A DNA stretch of 64,000 nt. It comes from Gemmatimonadota bacterium (GTDB lineage: Bacteria > Gemmatimonadota > Gemmatimonadetes > Gemmatimonadales > GWC2-71-9). The position numbers were made by a program, and so were the translations under genes. The stretch lies in the NCBI GenBank assembly GCA_003222035.1, contig QHUS01000051.1, forward strand, positions 4,526 through 68,525. The letters are read 5' to 3'. Of this stretch, positions 9,341-22,105 are shown piece after piece. Position 1 is the stretch's first letter. Each line of letters begins with the position of its first letter. A model generated the notes under the pieces. It had not been told where the DNA came from. It saw only the letters and a list, made by a program, of their open reading frames with translations, and made no database searches.

Positions 9341-10630
9341 GTGATCGACCTCAAGCTCCTGCGCACCTCGCCCCAGCAGGTGCGTGCCGCGCTCGCCCGG
9401 CGCGGCGACCCGACCGTGGTGCGGCTGCTCGACGAGCTCGAGGCGCTGGACATGCGGCGCCGCGCCCTCACCGGACAACTCGATCAGCTCAAGGCGGAGC
9501 GCAACGAGGCCGCGAAAGCCGACGCGCGCCTGATGAAAGAGAAGGGAGCGCTCCCGGCCGACCTGCGCGAGGGACGGCGCGTCCTGGGCGAGCGCATCGC
9601 GGCGCTCGAGGCCGAGCTCAGCAGCGTCGAGCGCGACCTCGAGGGCAAAGGCCTGTTCGTGCCCAACGTTCCGCTCCCTGAGCTCCCCGACGGTGACGCA
9701 TCGCACAACACCGTCGTACGCACGTGGGGCACGCCCGCCCCCGCTGGTGGGAAGCCCCACTGGGAGATTGGCGAGCGCCTGGGCGTGCTCGACCTCGCGC
9801 GCGGCGCGAAGATCGCCGGATCCGGGTTCCCCGTATTCGTCGGCGCGGGAGCGAAGCTGGTGCGCGCGCTGATCAGCTTCATGCTCGATCTCCACACGCG
9901 AGAGCACGGATACGTCGAGGTGGAGCCGCCTTTCGTCGTGAAACGCGAGGCGATGCAGGGCACGGGGCAGGTCCCGAAGTTCGAGGAGGAGGCCTACAAG
10001 ACGGCGCCCGACGATCTGTTTCTCGTGCCTACGGCGGAAGTGCCCGTGACCAATCTGCATCGGGACGAGATCATGGACGGGGCCCGCCTGCCGCTGGGGT
10101 ACGCCGCCTATACGCCGTGCTTTCGCCGCGAGGCGGGCGCCGCGGGGAAGGACACCCGCGGGCTGCTGCGGATCCATCAATTCGACAAAGTCGAGCTGGT
10201 CCGGTTTGCGCGCCCCGCCGACTCACCGACCGAGCACGAGCGCATGACCGGACACGCCGAGGCGGTGCTGCAACGTCTCGAGCTACCGTATCGGGTCGTG
10301 CTGCTTGCCGCCGGAGACCTGGGTTTCGCGAGCGCCAAGACATACGATCTCGAGGTCTGGGCGCCGGGCGTGGCACAGTGGCTCGAGGTCTCGAGCTCGA
10401 GCACGTTCACGGACTTCCAGGCGCGGCGGGCGAACATCCGGTTCCGCTCCGCGCCGGGCGCGAAGCCCGAACTGGCGCATACGCTCAACGCCTCGGGGGT
10501 CGCGCTGCCGCGCACCATCGCCGCACTGCTCGAGACGCACCAGCAGCCCGACGGCTCCGTGACCGTTCCGCCGGCGCTCGTTCCCTACCTCGGGACGGAG
10601 CGGCTGGTGGCCGCCGCCGGTGCCGCGTAA
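9341..10630 (+). CDS. serS: Seryl-tRNA synthetase
   Basis: GTG start; VIDLKLLRTSPQQVRAAL; class II motifs (TAEVPVTNLHRDEI, YTPCFRREAGAAGKDTRGLLRIHQFDKVEL). Confidence 0.95.
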   Translation: MIDLKLLRTSPQQVRAALARRGDPTVVRLLDELEALDMRRRALTGQLDQLKAERNEAAKADARLMKEKGALPADLREGRRVLGERIAALEAELSSVERDLEGKGLFVPNVPLPELPDGDASHNTVVRTWGTPAPAGGKPHWEIGERLGVLDLARGAKIAGSGFPVFVGAGAKLVRALISFMLDLHTREHGYVEVEPPFVVKREAMQGTGQVPKFEEEAYKTAPDDLFLVPTAEVPVTNLHRDEIMDGARLPLGYAAYTPCFRREAGAAGKDTRGLLRIHQFDKVELVRFARPADSPTEHERMTGHAEAVLQRLELPYRVVLLAAGDLGFASAKTYDLEVWAPGVAQWLEVSSSSTFTDFQARRANIRFRSAPGAKPELAHTLNASGVALPRTIAALLETHQQPDGSVTVPPALVPYLGTERLVAAAGAA

Positions 10631-11792
10631 CGCGGCGCTCCGCCGCGCGGGGCTTCCCATCGTGGTCGGGCTGGCGGTGTTGCTCGGTGGGATCACGGTG
10701 TGGTACGCGTGGGTCGTGGCGCGTCACCTGCGCGACGACGCCCGCGAAACCAGCCTCCTGCTGGGTCGTGTGTTCGCGGGGCTCAGCGACCCCGGTCCCG
10801 ACGCGACCACCGATGCGCTGCTCGATCTGGCGCGGCAGGTGCGCTCGCTCGGCATCGCGATCGTCGTCATGGATACCGCGGGTCACATCACGGCCCTCGA
10901 CAACGCGCCGCCGCAGATCGGGGCGGACACGGCCCGGTTACGATCGTGGATCGCCGAGCTTGACCTGGAGAACCCGCCGGTGGTGCAGCCCGGCGTGGGC
11001 ACCATTCACTATGGCGCCGGGCCGGTGGCACGGCGGTTCGCCGGCATCGCGGCGCTCGAGGGCATCGTCCTGCTGTGTCTCGCGGTGCTCGCGGTGTGGG
11101 CCTACCGCACCCGGGTCGCCGCGGCGCGCGACCGTCTCTGGGTCGCCATGGCGCGCGAGTCGGCCCACCAGCTCGGCACGCCCCTGATGAGCCTCACGGG
11201 ATGGATTGCCTACCTGCGGGAAAATCCGGGTACCACAGGAGCCGAGCTCGCGGAGCATCTTCAGGCCGATGCGGAGCGTCTCGAGCGGGTGGCCAAGCGG
11301 TTCGAGCGCATCGGCCGGCCGGCGCGCCGCGACTCGGTGGGGCTGGGCGCCCTGGCGGAGCGGGTCGTGAGCTACTTCCGGCCGCGGCTCCCCACGCTCG
11401 CGAGCCCGGTGGCACTGGTGCTCCGCGCCACCGGTCCGGGCCCCACGACCCTGGGGGATCCCGTGCTGCTCGAGTGGGCGCTGGAAGCCGTGATCAAGAA
11501 CGCGGTCGACGCGCTGTCCGGGCGCGGTGGGCGCATCGACGTGGCGGTCGAGCAGGCCGGTCGGATGGCTCGCTTGACCGTGCGCGATGACGGCCCCGGC
11601 GTGCCGCCCGAGGTGCGGAACCAGCTGTTCGAGCCGGGCATCTCCACCAAGCCGGGGGGCTGGGGGATCGGTCTGGCCCTGGCACGGCGCATCGTGGAGC
11701 AACAGCACGGTGGCCGCCTCGTCTACCGGCCGGGACCGAACGGAGACGGAGCGGAGTTTGTGCTGGAATTTCCTCTGGTGTCGCAGACCTAA
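10620..11792 (+). CDS. Sensor histidine kinase
   Basis: Two TM regions; ESAHQLGTPLMSL H-box; N and G boxes (VIKNAVDALSG, DDGPGVP, GGWGIGLALARRIVEQ). Confidence 0.9.
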   Translation: MPRNAALRRAGLPIVVGLAVLLGGITVWYAWVVARHLRDDARETSLLLGRVFAGLSDPGPDATTDALLDLARQVRSLGIAIVVMDTAGHITALDNAPPQIGADTARLRSWIAELDLENPPVVQPGVGTIHYGAGPVARRFAGIAALEGIVLLCLAVLAVWAYRTRVAAARDRLWVAMARESAHQLGTPLMSLTGWIAYLRENPGTTGAELAEHLQADAERLERVAKRFERIGRPARRDSVGLGALAERVVSYFRPRLPTLASPVALVLRATGPGPTTLGDPVLLEWALEAVIKNAVDALSGRGGRIDVAVEQAGRMARLTVRDDGPGVPPEVRNQLFEPGISTKPGGWGIGLALARRIVEQQHGGRLVYRPGPNGDGAEFVLEFPLVSQT

Positions 11793-11823
11793 TGAGCGCG
11801 AGTGACTTCGGGAGTCCAGGTTC

Positions 11824-14066
<2,243 letters not shown>

Positions 14067-14070
<4 letters not shown>

Positions 14071-14372
14071 GCGTCACGCACGACGACGTCCGGAAGATCG
14101 CCAGGCTCGCGGAGTTCGAGGTGGGCGAGGAGGCGCTGCCGCTCCTGGCGGAGCATATGTCCCGGATCCTCGAGTACGTCGCGCAGATCAACGCCGTGCC
14201 CGCCAGCGAAGGCGTGAAGCCTTTCGTGCCGGGGCCCGACGCGGTGCGGTTCCGCCCCGACGAGGTGAAGCCGCCGCCTCTGGCGTTCGGCCCCGCGGAG
14301 TTCGCGCCCGCATTCCGCGACGGCTTCTTCCTCGTGCCCAAGCTGGGTCAGTTCGAGCAGGAGCAAGGATGA
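14067..14372 (+). CDS. gatC: Asp/Glu-tRNA(Asn/Gln) amidotransferase subunit C
   Basis: ATG overlaps helicase stop; MSVTHDDVRKIARLAEFEV... LxxHMSRILEYVAQIN. Confidence 0.9.
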
Positions 14373-15756
14373 CGGAGGTGGCGGACGCGCTGGCGAGCGC
14401 CAGGCGGCGGCCGACCGCCTCGTCAAGGCCAAGCGCCTGAACGCGTGTCTCACGCCCGCCAAAGAGCTCCGTAAGTCCCTGCTCGCCCAGGCCGCCGCGG
14501 CACATCCATCGGGCGTGCTGTACGGCATGCCGGTCGCGGTCAAGGACAACATCTGCACGCTCGAGTACGTGACCAGTTGCGGCTCGAGGATTCTCGAGGG
14601 GTATCGCTCGCCTTACGAGGCGACCGCGGTCAACAAGCTCAAGGCGGCGGGCGCCCTCATCGCCGGGAAGACGAACTGCGACGAGTTCGGCATGGGCTCG
14701 TCGACCGAGCATTCCGCCTTCGGTCGCACACTCCATCCGTTCGACAAGACCCGGGTGCCGGGGGGCTCGTCGGGTGGCTCCGCGGCGCTGGTGGCGGCGG
14801 GCGCGGTCCCCGCCGCCCTCGGGTCGGAGACCGGCGGCTCCGTGCGCCAGCCGGCGTCGCTGTGCGGCGTGGTGGGGATCAAGCCCACGTACGGGCGGGT
14901 GAGCCGCTACGGCCTCGTGGCGTTCGGCTCCTCGCTCGACCAGATCGGCGTCCTGGGCCGGAGCGTGCACGACGCCGCGCGCGTGCTCTCGGTCATCAGC
15001 GGCCGCGACCCGAAGGATGCGACGTGCGAAGACCGTGACTCGCTGCGACTGCCCAACGTCCCCGAGTCGCTGCAGGGGTTCGTGATCGGAATCCCGAAAG
15101 AGTACTTCCCGCCCGACCTGGATCCGGCGGTGCGGCGCGCGTGCGACCGCGCGATTCGCCTGTTGCGTGAGCTGGGCGCGGCGGTGCGCGACGTCGCCTT
15201 GCCCCATACCCAGTACGCCGTGCCGACGTACTATATCATCGCGCCGGCCGAGGCGTCGTCCAATCTGGCGCGCTACGACGGCGTTCGGTACGGTCCGCGG
15301 TTCGACGGGTCGGAAGACGTGCGCGCCCTGTACCGCACGACGCGTGGCGAGGGATTCGGGGCCGAGGTGCGGCGCCGCGTGCTGGTCGGAACGTACGTGC
15401 TGTCATCGGGCTACTACGACGCGTACTACCGCAAGGCCCAGCAGATGCGCGCGCTGATCGCTCAGGACTTCCGCAACGTGTTCGATCGTGGCGTGGACCT
15501 GCTGTTCACGCCGACCACGCCCACACCGGCCTTCAAGGCGGGCGAGAAGATCGATGATCCGGTGGCGATGTATCTATCGGACATTTTCACGGTGACCGCG
15601 AACCTCGCGGGCCTGCCCGCGATCTCGGTGCCGATCGGCCGCGTCAAGGGGTTGCCGATCGGCGGCCAGCTCGTCGGCCAGGCATTTCTCGACGACGAGA
15701 TGCTCGAGGCGGCGTACGCGCTCGAGCGTGCCGTTCCCGCGGGCGAGGAAGCGTAA
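14369..15756 (+). CDS. gatA: Asp/Glu-tRNA(Asn/Gln) amidotransferase subunit A, with apparent frameshift near 14400
   Basis: GMPVAVKDNICT, GGSSGGSAALVAAGAVPAALGSETGGSVRQPA amidase signature; expected start ATG 14369 (ATGA with gatC) lies in another frame than the body. Confidence 0.88.
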
Positions 15757-17207
15757 TGGCGAACCGCTGGGAGACCGTCATCGGGCTCGAGACGCACGTG
15801 CAGCTGCGCACGGTATCCAAGATGTTCTGCGGCTGCTCGGCGGCGTTCGGCGCGCCGCCCAACACCAACGTCTGTCCGGTCTGTCTCGGCCTGCCGGGTG
15901 CGCTCCCCGTGCCCAACGAGCTGGCGCTCAAGCTCGCGGTCCGGGCCGCCCTCGGGCTCGGCTGCACCGTGCATCCGCGCAGCCTGTTCGCCCGCAAGAA
16001 CTATTTCTATCCCGACCTGCCGAAAGGCTATCAGATCTCGCAGTTCGAGCAGCCGCTGGCGACGGCCGGGTCGCTCTCCTACCTGTCGCCCGACCAGGGC
16101 ATCGCGACGGCGACGATCGTGCGGCTGCACGTCGAGGAGGACGCGGGGAAATCGCTCCACGATCGCTTCCCGAAGCAGACGGCCATCGACCTGAATCGGT
16201 GCGGCGTGCCGCTGATCGAGATCGTCACGGGGCCCGACTTCCGTTCGCCCCACGAGGCCCGCGCCTACCTGCTGACGCTCAAGCAGGTCCTCGAATACGC
16301 CGCGATCTCGGAGTGCGACATGGAGAAGGGCAGCCTCCGCGTCGACGCCAACGTTTCGGTGCGCCGCGCCGGCGAGACCGCGCTCGGCACCAAGACCGAG
16401 GTGAAGAACATCAATTCGTTCGCCTTCGTGGAGAAGGCGCTGACCGTGGAGCGCGACCGGCAGATTGCCGTGCTCGAGGCCGGAGGCACGGTGGCGCAGC
16501 AGACCATGTTGTACGACTCGAAGACGAACAGCGTGCGGCCGCAACGCAGTAAAGAGGAAAGCCACGACTACCGCTACTTCCCGGACCCCGACCTGCCGCC
16601 GCTCATGCTCAGCGAGGAGTTCGTCGCCGAGCAGCAGACCCAATTGCCGGAGCTGCCGGCGAAGAAGCGGGAACGGTTCGTCGAGAAGTACGGCCTCAGT
16701 GTGACCGACGCCGCCGTGCTCACGGCCGAGCGTGCGGTCGCGGACTACTACGAGACGGTCGTGCACGCGGGGTCCGGCGCCGACGCCAAACTCGCGGCCA
16801 ACTGGGTGATGACGGAGGTGCTGGCCGATGCCAAGGATCACGGCGAGCGGTTGCGCGTGCAGCCGGGAGCGCTTGCGGGCCTGATCAGCCTCGTCCGGGG
16901 CGGCACCTTGAGCCACCAGGCGGCCAAGCGGGTGTTCAGCGAAATGGCGGAGCATGGGGGCGAGCCACGCAACGTCGCCGAGGCCCTGGGGCTCACTCAG
17001 GTGGCGGACACGGGCGTCGTCGCAGGTTGGGTCAGCGAGGTACTGGGGGCCCACCCCACGGAGGTCGAGCGCTATCGCAAGGGCGAGACGAAACTGCTGC
17101 AGTTCTTCGTGGGGCAGGTCATGAAGGTGTCGCGCGGCAAGGCGGATCCCAAGCTGGCGCAGCGCGTGCTGGAGGAGCGGGCTCGCAGCCTAGGAGACTT
17201 GAAATGA
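15756..17207 (+). CDS. gatB: Asp/Glu-tRNA(Asn/Gln) amidotransferase subunit B
   Basis: WETVIGLETHVQL; FYPDLPKGYQISQFEQPL; LHVEEDAGKSLHD; EVKNINSF. Confidence 0.95.
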   Translation: MANRWETVIGLETHVQLRTVSKMFCGCSAAFGAPPNTNVCPVCLGLPGALPVPNELALKLAVRAALGLGCTVHPRSLFARKNYFYPDLPKGYQISQFEQPLATAGSLSYLSPDQGIATATIVRLHVEEDAGKSLHDRFPKQTAIDLNRCGVPLIEIVTGPDFRSPHEARAYLLTLKQVLEYAAISECDMEKGSLRVDANVSVRRAGETALGTKTEVKNINSFAFVEKALTVERDRQIAVLEAGGTVAQQTMLYDSKTNSVRPQRSKEESHDYRYFPDPDLPPLMLSEEFVAEQQTQLPELPAKKRERFVEKYGLSVTDAAVLTAERAVADYYETVVHAGSGADAKLAANWVMTEVLADAKDHGERLRVQPGALAGLISLVRGGTLSHQAAKRVFSEMAEHGGEPRNVAEALGLTQVADTGVVAGWVSEVLGAHPTEVERYRKGETKLLQFFVGQVMKVSRGKADPKLAQRVLEERARSLGDLK

Positions 17208-18076
17208 GGCGCGTGCTCAGCGGAGTCGGCGTGGCCCTGTTCGTGGCGGCCCGCGCGGCAACCGCGCAGGGCTTTACGATCGACTGGTCCCACACCACGG
17301 TAACCGGCGGGCAGCTGCTCCCGGGCCAGGGGCCGGACCGCGCGGCAGCGCTCGAGCTGCGCGCCGACAATCCCGGCGGTACCCGTTTCCAACTGGTCAC
17401 GATCGACCGCCCGCCTACGGGAGGCGGGCCCTACGTCGTCAGGGGGATGGTGCGCTACGACGGCGTAGAAGGGCAGGGATACCTGGAGATGTGGAGCGTC
17501 TTCCCAGACGGGGGGCGGTACTTCACTCGCACTCTTGCCCCGCAAGGGTCGCTCGCCGCGTTACGCGGCGAATCGAATTGGCGGCCATTTGAGCTTCCGT
17601 TCATGCCGGGCACCGAAACACCAAGTCGCCTCGAGATCGATCTGGTGCTGCCAGGGCGGGGCAGCGTGGTGATCGGGCCGCTCCGACTGGACCGCTATTC
17701 ACCAGCGGGTGGGACGACCGCAGGTGCCTGGTGGAGCGAGCGCACCGGGCGGTTGTTCGGTGTCCTGCTCGGCAGCGTGCTCGGCCTCCTGGGCGGGACC
17801 ATCGGCGTTCTGGCGGGACGCGGTACGGTGCGTCAGTTCGTGCTGAACTCGGTGACGGCGCTGATCCTGGTGGGCGTCGCGTTCGCCCTGGTTGGGATCG
17901 CCGCCGTGTTTGCCGCCCAGCCGCGGTACGTGTGGTACCCGGCGCTGTTGCTGGGCGGGTTGTCGGCGATTCTCGGCATCGTGCTGTGGCGACCGCTGCG
18001 GCTGCGGTATGCGGCCGATGAGCAGCGCCGCATGCAAGCGGTGGACGCCCGCCGAACTCGGGGGGTGGCCGGCTAA
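17204..18076 (+). CDS. Hypothetical membrane protein with signal peptide and C-terminal TM segments
   Basis: ATG overlaps gatB stop; N-terminal signal peptide; TMs around LFGVLLGSVLGLLGG and LNSVTALILVGVAFALVGIAAVFAA. Confidence 0.65.
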   Translation: MRRVLSGVGVALFVAARAATAQGFTIDWSHTTVTGGQLLPGQGPDRAAALELRADNPGGTRFQLVTIDRPPTGGGPYVVRGMVRYDGVEGQGYLEMWSVFPDGGRYFTRTLAPQGSLAALRGESNWRPFELPFMPGTETPSRLEIDLVLPGRGSVVIGPLRLDRYSPAGGTTAGAWWSERTGRLFGVLLGSVLGLLGGTIGVLAGRGTVRQFVLNSVTALILVGVAFALVGIAAVFAAQPRYVWYPALLLGGLSAILGIVLWRPLRLRYAADEQRRMQAVDARRTRGVAG

Positions 18077-19050
18077 CTCTCCTCGCGACGATCCCGGTCG
18101 CGCCACGGACGCTGCGCCCGGGATTGCTTCCAATAGGCGAGGGGCGGCGACGGCAGGCCGAAGTGCTGTTCCGCCGTTTCGGACATTCGCCCCGGGTCGT
18201 CCCGTCCGCCTTCCTGGAGAGCCTGGCGCCGCATCTGCTTCGCGAGCTTCAAGGCCTGGTGGCCCGCCGGATCGAGCCGCCGCGCCGCCGCATCTTTCTC
18301 TCCGAGCATCTCCATCACGTACTCGAACGCCACCGCCATGTGGCGCTCCACGTCCTGATCGGGGAGGTCCCAGCGCGTGTTCTCGAGAATCATCTGGAAT
18401 GCCCAGCGCCAGCTCTCGCTTTCGGTGAGGTGCACCATCCCCCGGAACAGCCGCCGGCTGGTGCGCACGCTGAACAGGGTGGGCGAGATGATCGTATCGA
18501 GGTGCGTGTCGCTGGACGTGTGATCCTGCAGGATCACCTCCTTCGCGGTGCTGGCGTACGCCGATCCGAGGTGGGTTTCGAACCGGCTCTCCCAGTAGCT
18601 ATGCCCCAACGCCGTGGTACCGGACGTGAGCAGGAGCTGGCGCGGCACGAAGAAATTGTGCGCCACGGCGTCGGCCGCGAGATGCGACAGGTAGCCCAGG
18701 CCGAACGCGCGTAACGGATCGGTGTGGGCCAGATCGAAGATCTCCTGACCGACGTGCCACGCGTGGCAGTGGCGGCCCACGGGCGCGTATTTCTTGGCCA
18801 TCGACGTGTCGGCGGCGATGTTGCCGTAGAGAAAGTCGTAGGGGAACGCGCGCAGCAGGTCGGCGACGGTGCCCGACAGCTGATGCAGGTTGGCGAGCAC
18901 CGATTCGCCGAGGTAGATGTGGGTCCCGGGCGTCCAGGCATGGGCGACGGCGGGGTATAGCGCCACCCCGGCCAGGCCGGCCGCCGCGGCTGCGAGGAGC
19001 TGCTTGCGCGTCAGTGCTTCTTCCCCCGCTTGAGCGTGCGGCGGCCCCAC
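18073..19050 (-). CDS. Zinc-dependent phospholipase C family protein
   Basis: AHAWTPGTHIYLGE; YLSHLAADAVAHNFFVP; conserved His/Asp pattern. Confidence 0.7.
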   Translation of the reverse strand: MGPPHAQAGEEALTRKQLLAAAAAGLAGVALYPAVAHAWTPGTHIYLGESVLANLHQLSGTVADLLRAFPYDFLYGNIAADTSMAKKYAPVGRHCHAWHVGQEIFDLAHTDPLRAFGLGYLSHLAADAVAHNFFVPRQLLLTSGTTALGHSYWESRFETHLGSAYASTAKEVILQDHTSSDTHLDTIISPTLFSVRTSRRLFRGMVHLTESESWRWAFQMILENTRWDLPDQDVERHMAVAFEYVMEMLGEKDAAARRLDPAGHQALKLAKQMRRQALQEGGRDDPGRMSETAEQHFGLPSPPLAYWKQSRAQRPWRDRDRREES

Positions 19051-19424
19051 TCGAGCAGCGAGACCCCGCGCCGGACCGTCCGCAGCGTCGCGGCCACATC
19101 AACCGCGGTCGACTCCACCTCCTGTTGCACGACCTCGACCACGGCGTCGAGATCGTTGAGGCGCGCTTCCGCTGCGTCCGCGGCGCGCACGATCCGCTCC
19201 CGCAGCGCGCGCGACGTGCCCACCAGGCCCTCGGCCTCGGTCCGAATGGACGCGAGGAGCGCCCGGACGTCCCCGACCGCGGGGCCCGCCAGATCCCGCA
19301 GCACGCGCAAAAACAATCGCACGCCGAGGGCCGTCGCTACTGCCGACGCGGCGATCACGATCGCCGACAAGGCGAGAGCCAAAAGCGATAGCGCGCCCAC
19401 CACTGCCGTCCACGTCGGCATCAT
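19011..19424 (-). CDS. DUF948-like membrane protein
   Basis: N-terminal TM then coiled-coil with EVVQQEVESTAVDVAATLRTVRRG. Confidence 0.55.
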   Translation of the reverse strand: MMPTWTAVVGALSLLALALSAIVIAASAVATALGVRLFLRVLRDLAGPAVGDVRALLASIRTEAEGLVGTSRALRERIVRAADAAEARLNDLDAVVEVVQQEVESTAVDVAATLRTVRRGVSLLEWGRRTLKRGKKH

Positions 19425-20770
19425 CGGGGCGCCTCAACCGGTGTGTGGACCGAGAGCTGCGCGGGCTCCACGGACTCGGTCAACGGCGCGGGCGGCGCGG
19501 GCAGCGCGGGCGCCGACACCACGACGGGGGCTCGCAGCGCGAGCGTCATGAGCAGCGGCGCGGCGAGCAGCGCGCATGCCACGCCGAGCACGACGGTCGT
19601 GAGCACCGCCGCACCGCCGGGCGCGCCATACAAGAGAAGGAAAGCCACCCCCAGCGCGACCGCCACGCTTCCCTGTGCGATCGTGCCGAGCCCGATGTTC
19701 GGCGGGGGCGGGGGGGGAAGGGGGAGGGGGACCGGCGCGAGCGGGAGGGTGCGAACTCCGTAGCGAACGGCCGCCCACTTCGCGGCCGCACGGGCAGCCG
19801 CAAGGAACGGTACCGCAAGCAGGATCCAGGCGGTAGGAAGCGTCAGGAGGGCCCCGGTGATCACCAGCAGCACCGCGACGACGGGTCGCTCCCATTCAGC
19901 GAGCACGCGGCGGATCGCGTGCCGCCGGGCCGGAGGCGACGCATGCACGATCACAACCGCGGCCAGGGCGCAGACCACGAACGGCGACAGCCCTGTCGCG
20001 TAGCCGACGCCCGCGCCGAAGGCCAGCGTGGCGAGGACGGCGAAGCCAATGTCGGCCCCTGCGGGCCACACCCGCATCAGCGACAGGAACGCCACCCCGA
20101 CCAGGGCGGTGCTTCCCACCGCGAACGCGATGGTGGTGAGCCCATCACCGCGATGGAGCGCGACGGGCACGAAGAAGAGGAGCGCCCCGACGAGCGTCTC
20201 GAGCGACGCGGCGAGGACGAGCCCTCTGGCGGTGCTCCGCCGCAATCCGGCTTCACGCGCCACGAGCGCCACGACACCGGGTCCCGAAACGGCAGCCACG
20301 GCGGCGAGCGTCAGGATCGCCGCGAGCCGCGGGGTCCATGCGGCCGCCAGGGCCGGGAGCGCGCGCGTGAGCATCCACGCGCCGAGCGCGACCGCGCCGA
20401 AGGCCGCGCCGGAGGGGAGCGCGGCCAGGAGCCACGCGCGGCGCGAAATACGGCGCACGCTGCGCCACTCGAACTGGGCACCGAGCCCGGCGCCGATCCA
20501 GCCGATCGCCAGCGCCGTCACCGGCGCGAACGAGCGCAACAGCGATCCATCGAGGAAGCCGATGCCCGGCACCGCCCCCGGTCCGAGGATGATGCCGAGC
20601 AGGACCAGCGGGCCGCCCGCGGCGAGCACGGGGTCGAGCCAGGGGACGCGGCGCCGCGCGGGGAGCGGGAGACGCGTCACGAGTAACCCGATTGCGGCCA
20701 GTCCCGCGAGCGCGAGAACGGGACTCAGATTCACGTCGCGAACGTTCGCGCACGCTTGACGCCGGCGCAA
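19421..20770 (-). CDS. Cation:proton antiporter-like multi-pass membrane protein
   Basis: About 12 hydrophobic segments; LGIILGPGAVPGIGFLDGS; start could be downstream at VNLSPVLALAG. Confidence 0.6.
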   Translation of the reverse strand: MRRRQACANVRDVNLSPVLALAGLAAIGLLVTRLPLPARRRVPWLDPVLAAGGPLVLLGIILGPGAVPGIGFLDGSLLRSFAPVTALAIGWIGAGLGAQFEWRSVRRISRRAWLLAALPSGAAFGAVALGAWMLTRALPALAAAWTPRLAAILTLAAVAAVSGPGVVALVAREAGLRRSTARGLVLAASLETLVGALLFFVPVALHRGDGLTTIAFAVGSTALVGVAFLSLMRVWPAGADIGFAVLATLAFGAGVGYATGLSPFVVCALAAVVIVHASPPARRHAIRRVLAEWERPVVAVLLVITGALLTLPTAWILLAVPFLAAARAAAKWAAVRYGVRTLPLAPVPLPLPPPPPPNIGLGTIAQGSVAVALGVAFLLLYGAPGGAAVLTTVVLGVACALLAAPLLMTLALRAPVVVSAPALPAPPAPLTESVEPAQLSVHTPVEAPR

Positions 20771-20785
20771 GCGGCCGCATAGCTT
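20756..20785 (+). promoter_or_regulatory. Putative promoter of murA (leaderless geometry)
   Basis: TTGACG-N18-TAGCTT, 9 nt before ATG 20795. Confidence 0.55.
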
Positions 20786-20794
20786 GGCTCACCC

Positions 20795-22105
20795 ATGCCT
20801 CCCTCCTTTTCGGTGACGGGCGGGCGTCCGCTGAAAGGCACGATCCGCCCAGCCGGCAACAAGAACGCGGCCCTTCCCATCCTCGCCGCCACGCTGCTTG
20901 CTGACGGGCCGTGCGCGATCGACAACGTGCCCCACATCCGCGACGTCGAGACGATGCTCGCGCTACTGGAGCATCTCGGCGCCGAGGTGCAATGGACGGG
21001 GGCGAACAGCGTCGCCGTGAACACCGCGCGCGCCGAGCCGCGCGAGCTCGATCCCGAGCTATGCGCCCGGATCCGCGCGTCCATCCTCCTGGCCGGTCCG
21101 ATGCTCGCCCGGTTCGGCCGCGTGAGCCTGCCACCCCCTGGCGGCGACGTGATCGGTCGGCGGCGAGTGGACACCCACTTCCTGGCGCTCGAGCGGCTGG
21201 GCGCCGACGTGACTGTCGGAGCGGCGTATCGGCTGGAAGGGAAGCATCTCGTGGGCGCCGACATCTTCCTCGACGAGCCGAGCGTCACGGCGACCGAAAA
21301 CGCGCTCATGGCCGCGGTCGCGGCGCGCGGCACCACGACGTTGCGGAATGCGGCGTGTGAGCCCCACGTCCAGGACCTGGCGCGGTTTCTCGGCGTGCTC
21401 GGAGCCCGGATCACCGGGATCGGTACCAACACGCTGATCATCGAGGGGGGCGCCCCGCTCACCGCCGCGCCGTTCACGATCGGGCCCGATCACATCGAGG
21501 TCGGCTCGTTCATCGGTCTCGCCGCAGTGACCAACGGTGCGATCACCATCGACGGGGTGCGCGGCGATGACCTGCGCGCCATCCTCTTCGGGTTCGAGCG
21601 GGTCGGCGTGCGCCCCCGGCTCGACGGCGCCCAGTTGATCGTGGACGCCGGTCAGGAGCGGCGTATTCGCCCCGACCTGGGCGGGCACGTCCCCAAGCTC
21701 GAAGACGGGCCGTGGCCCGCGTTCCCGGCGGACCTGATGTCGATCGCGATCGTGGTGGCGTCGCAGTGCGACGGCCTGCTGTTGGTCTTCGAGAAGCTGT
21801 TCGAATCCCGTCTGTTCTTCGTGGACAAACTGATCGGAATGGGGGCCCGCATCGTGCTGTGCGACCCGCACCGCGCGGTGATCGCCGGGCCATCCGCGCT
21901 GCGCGGGGGCGTGGTGGAGAGCCCCGACATCAGGGCCGGCATGGCCATGCTGCTCGCCGCGCTGGCGGCGCAAGGCGACTCCCTGATCCACAACATCGGG
22001 CAGATCGAACGCGGGTACGAGCGGATCGACGAACGGCTGCGGGCGCTAGGCGCGCACATCGAACGACTCGAGGGCCGGCCCGACAGTCGCACGGCGGCCC
22101 GGTGA
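20795..22105 (+). CDS. murA: UDP-N-acetylglucosamine 1-carboxyvinyltransferase
   Basis: GGRPLKGTIRPAGNKNAALPILAATLLADGPCAIDNVPHIRDV; EVGSFIGLAA; PWPAFPADLMS. Confidence 0.95.
   Translation: MPPSFSVTGGRPLKGTIRPAGNKNAALPILAATLLADGPCAIDNVPHIRDVETMLALLEHLGAEVQWTGANSVAVNTARAEPRELDPELCARIRASILLAGPMLARFGRVSLPPPGGDVIGRRRVDTHFLALERLGADVTVGAAYRLEGKHLVGADIFLDEPSVTATENALMAAVAARGTTTLRNAACEPHVQDLARFLGVLGARITGIGTNTLIIEGGAPLTAAPFTIGPDHIEVGSFIGLAAVTNGAITIDGVRGDDLRAILFGFERVGVRPRLDGAQLIVDAGQERRIRPDLGGHVPKLEDGPWPAFPADLMSIAIVVASQCDGLLLVFEKLFESRLFFVDKLIGMGARIVLCDPHRAVIAGPSALRGGVVESPDIRAGMAMLLAALAAQGDSLIHNIGQIERGYERIDERLRALGAHIERLEGRPDSRTAAR

Noticed and set aside
19445-20686. 413-aa plus-strand ORF opposite the antiporter, and similar long antisense ORFs (1880-2890, 15462-17054, 30050-31720, 33482-35185)
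   Set aside because: Arg/Gly/His-rich shadow ORFs typical of high-GC codon bias; no recognisable domains and fully opposite well-supported genes.
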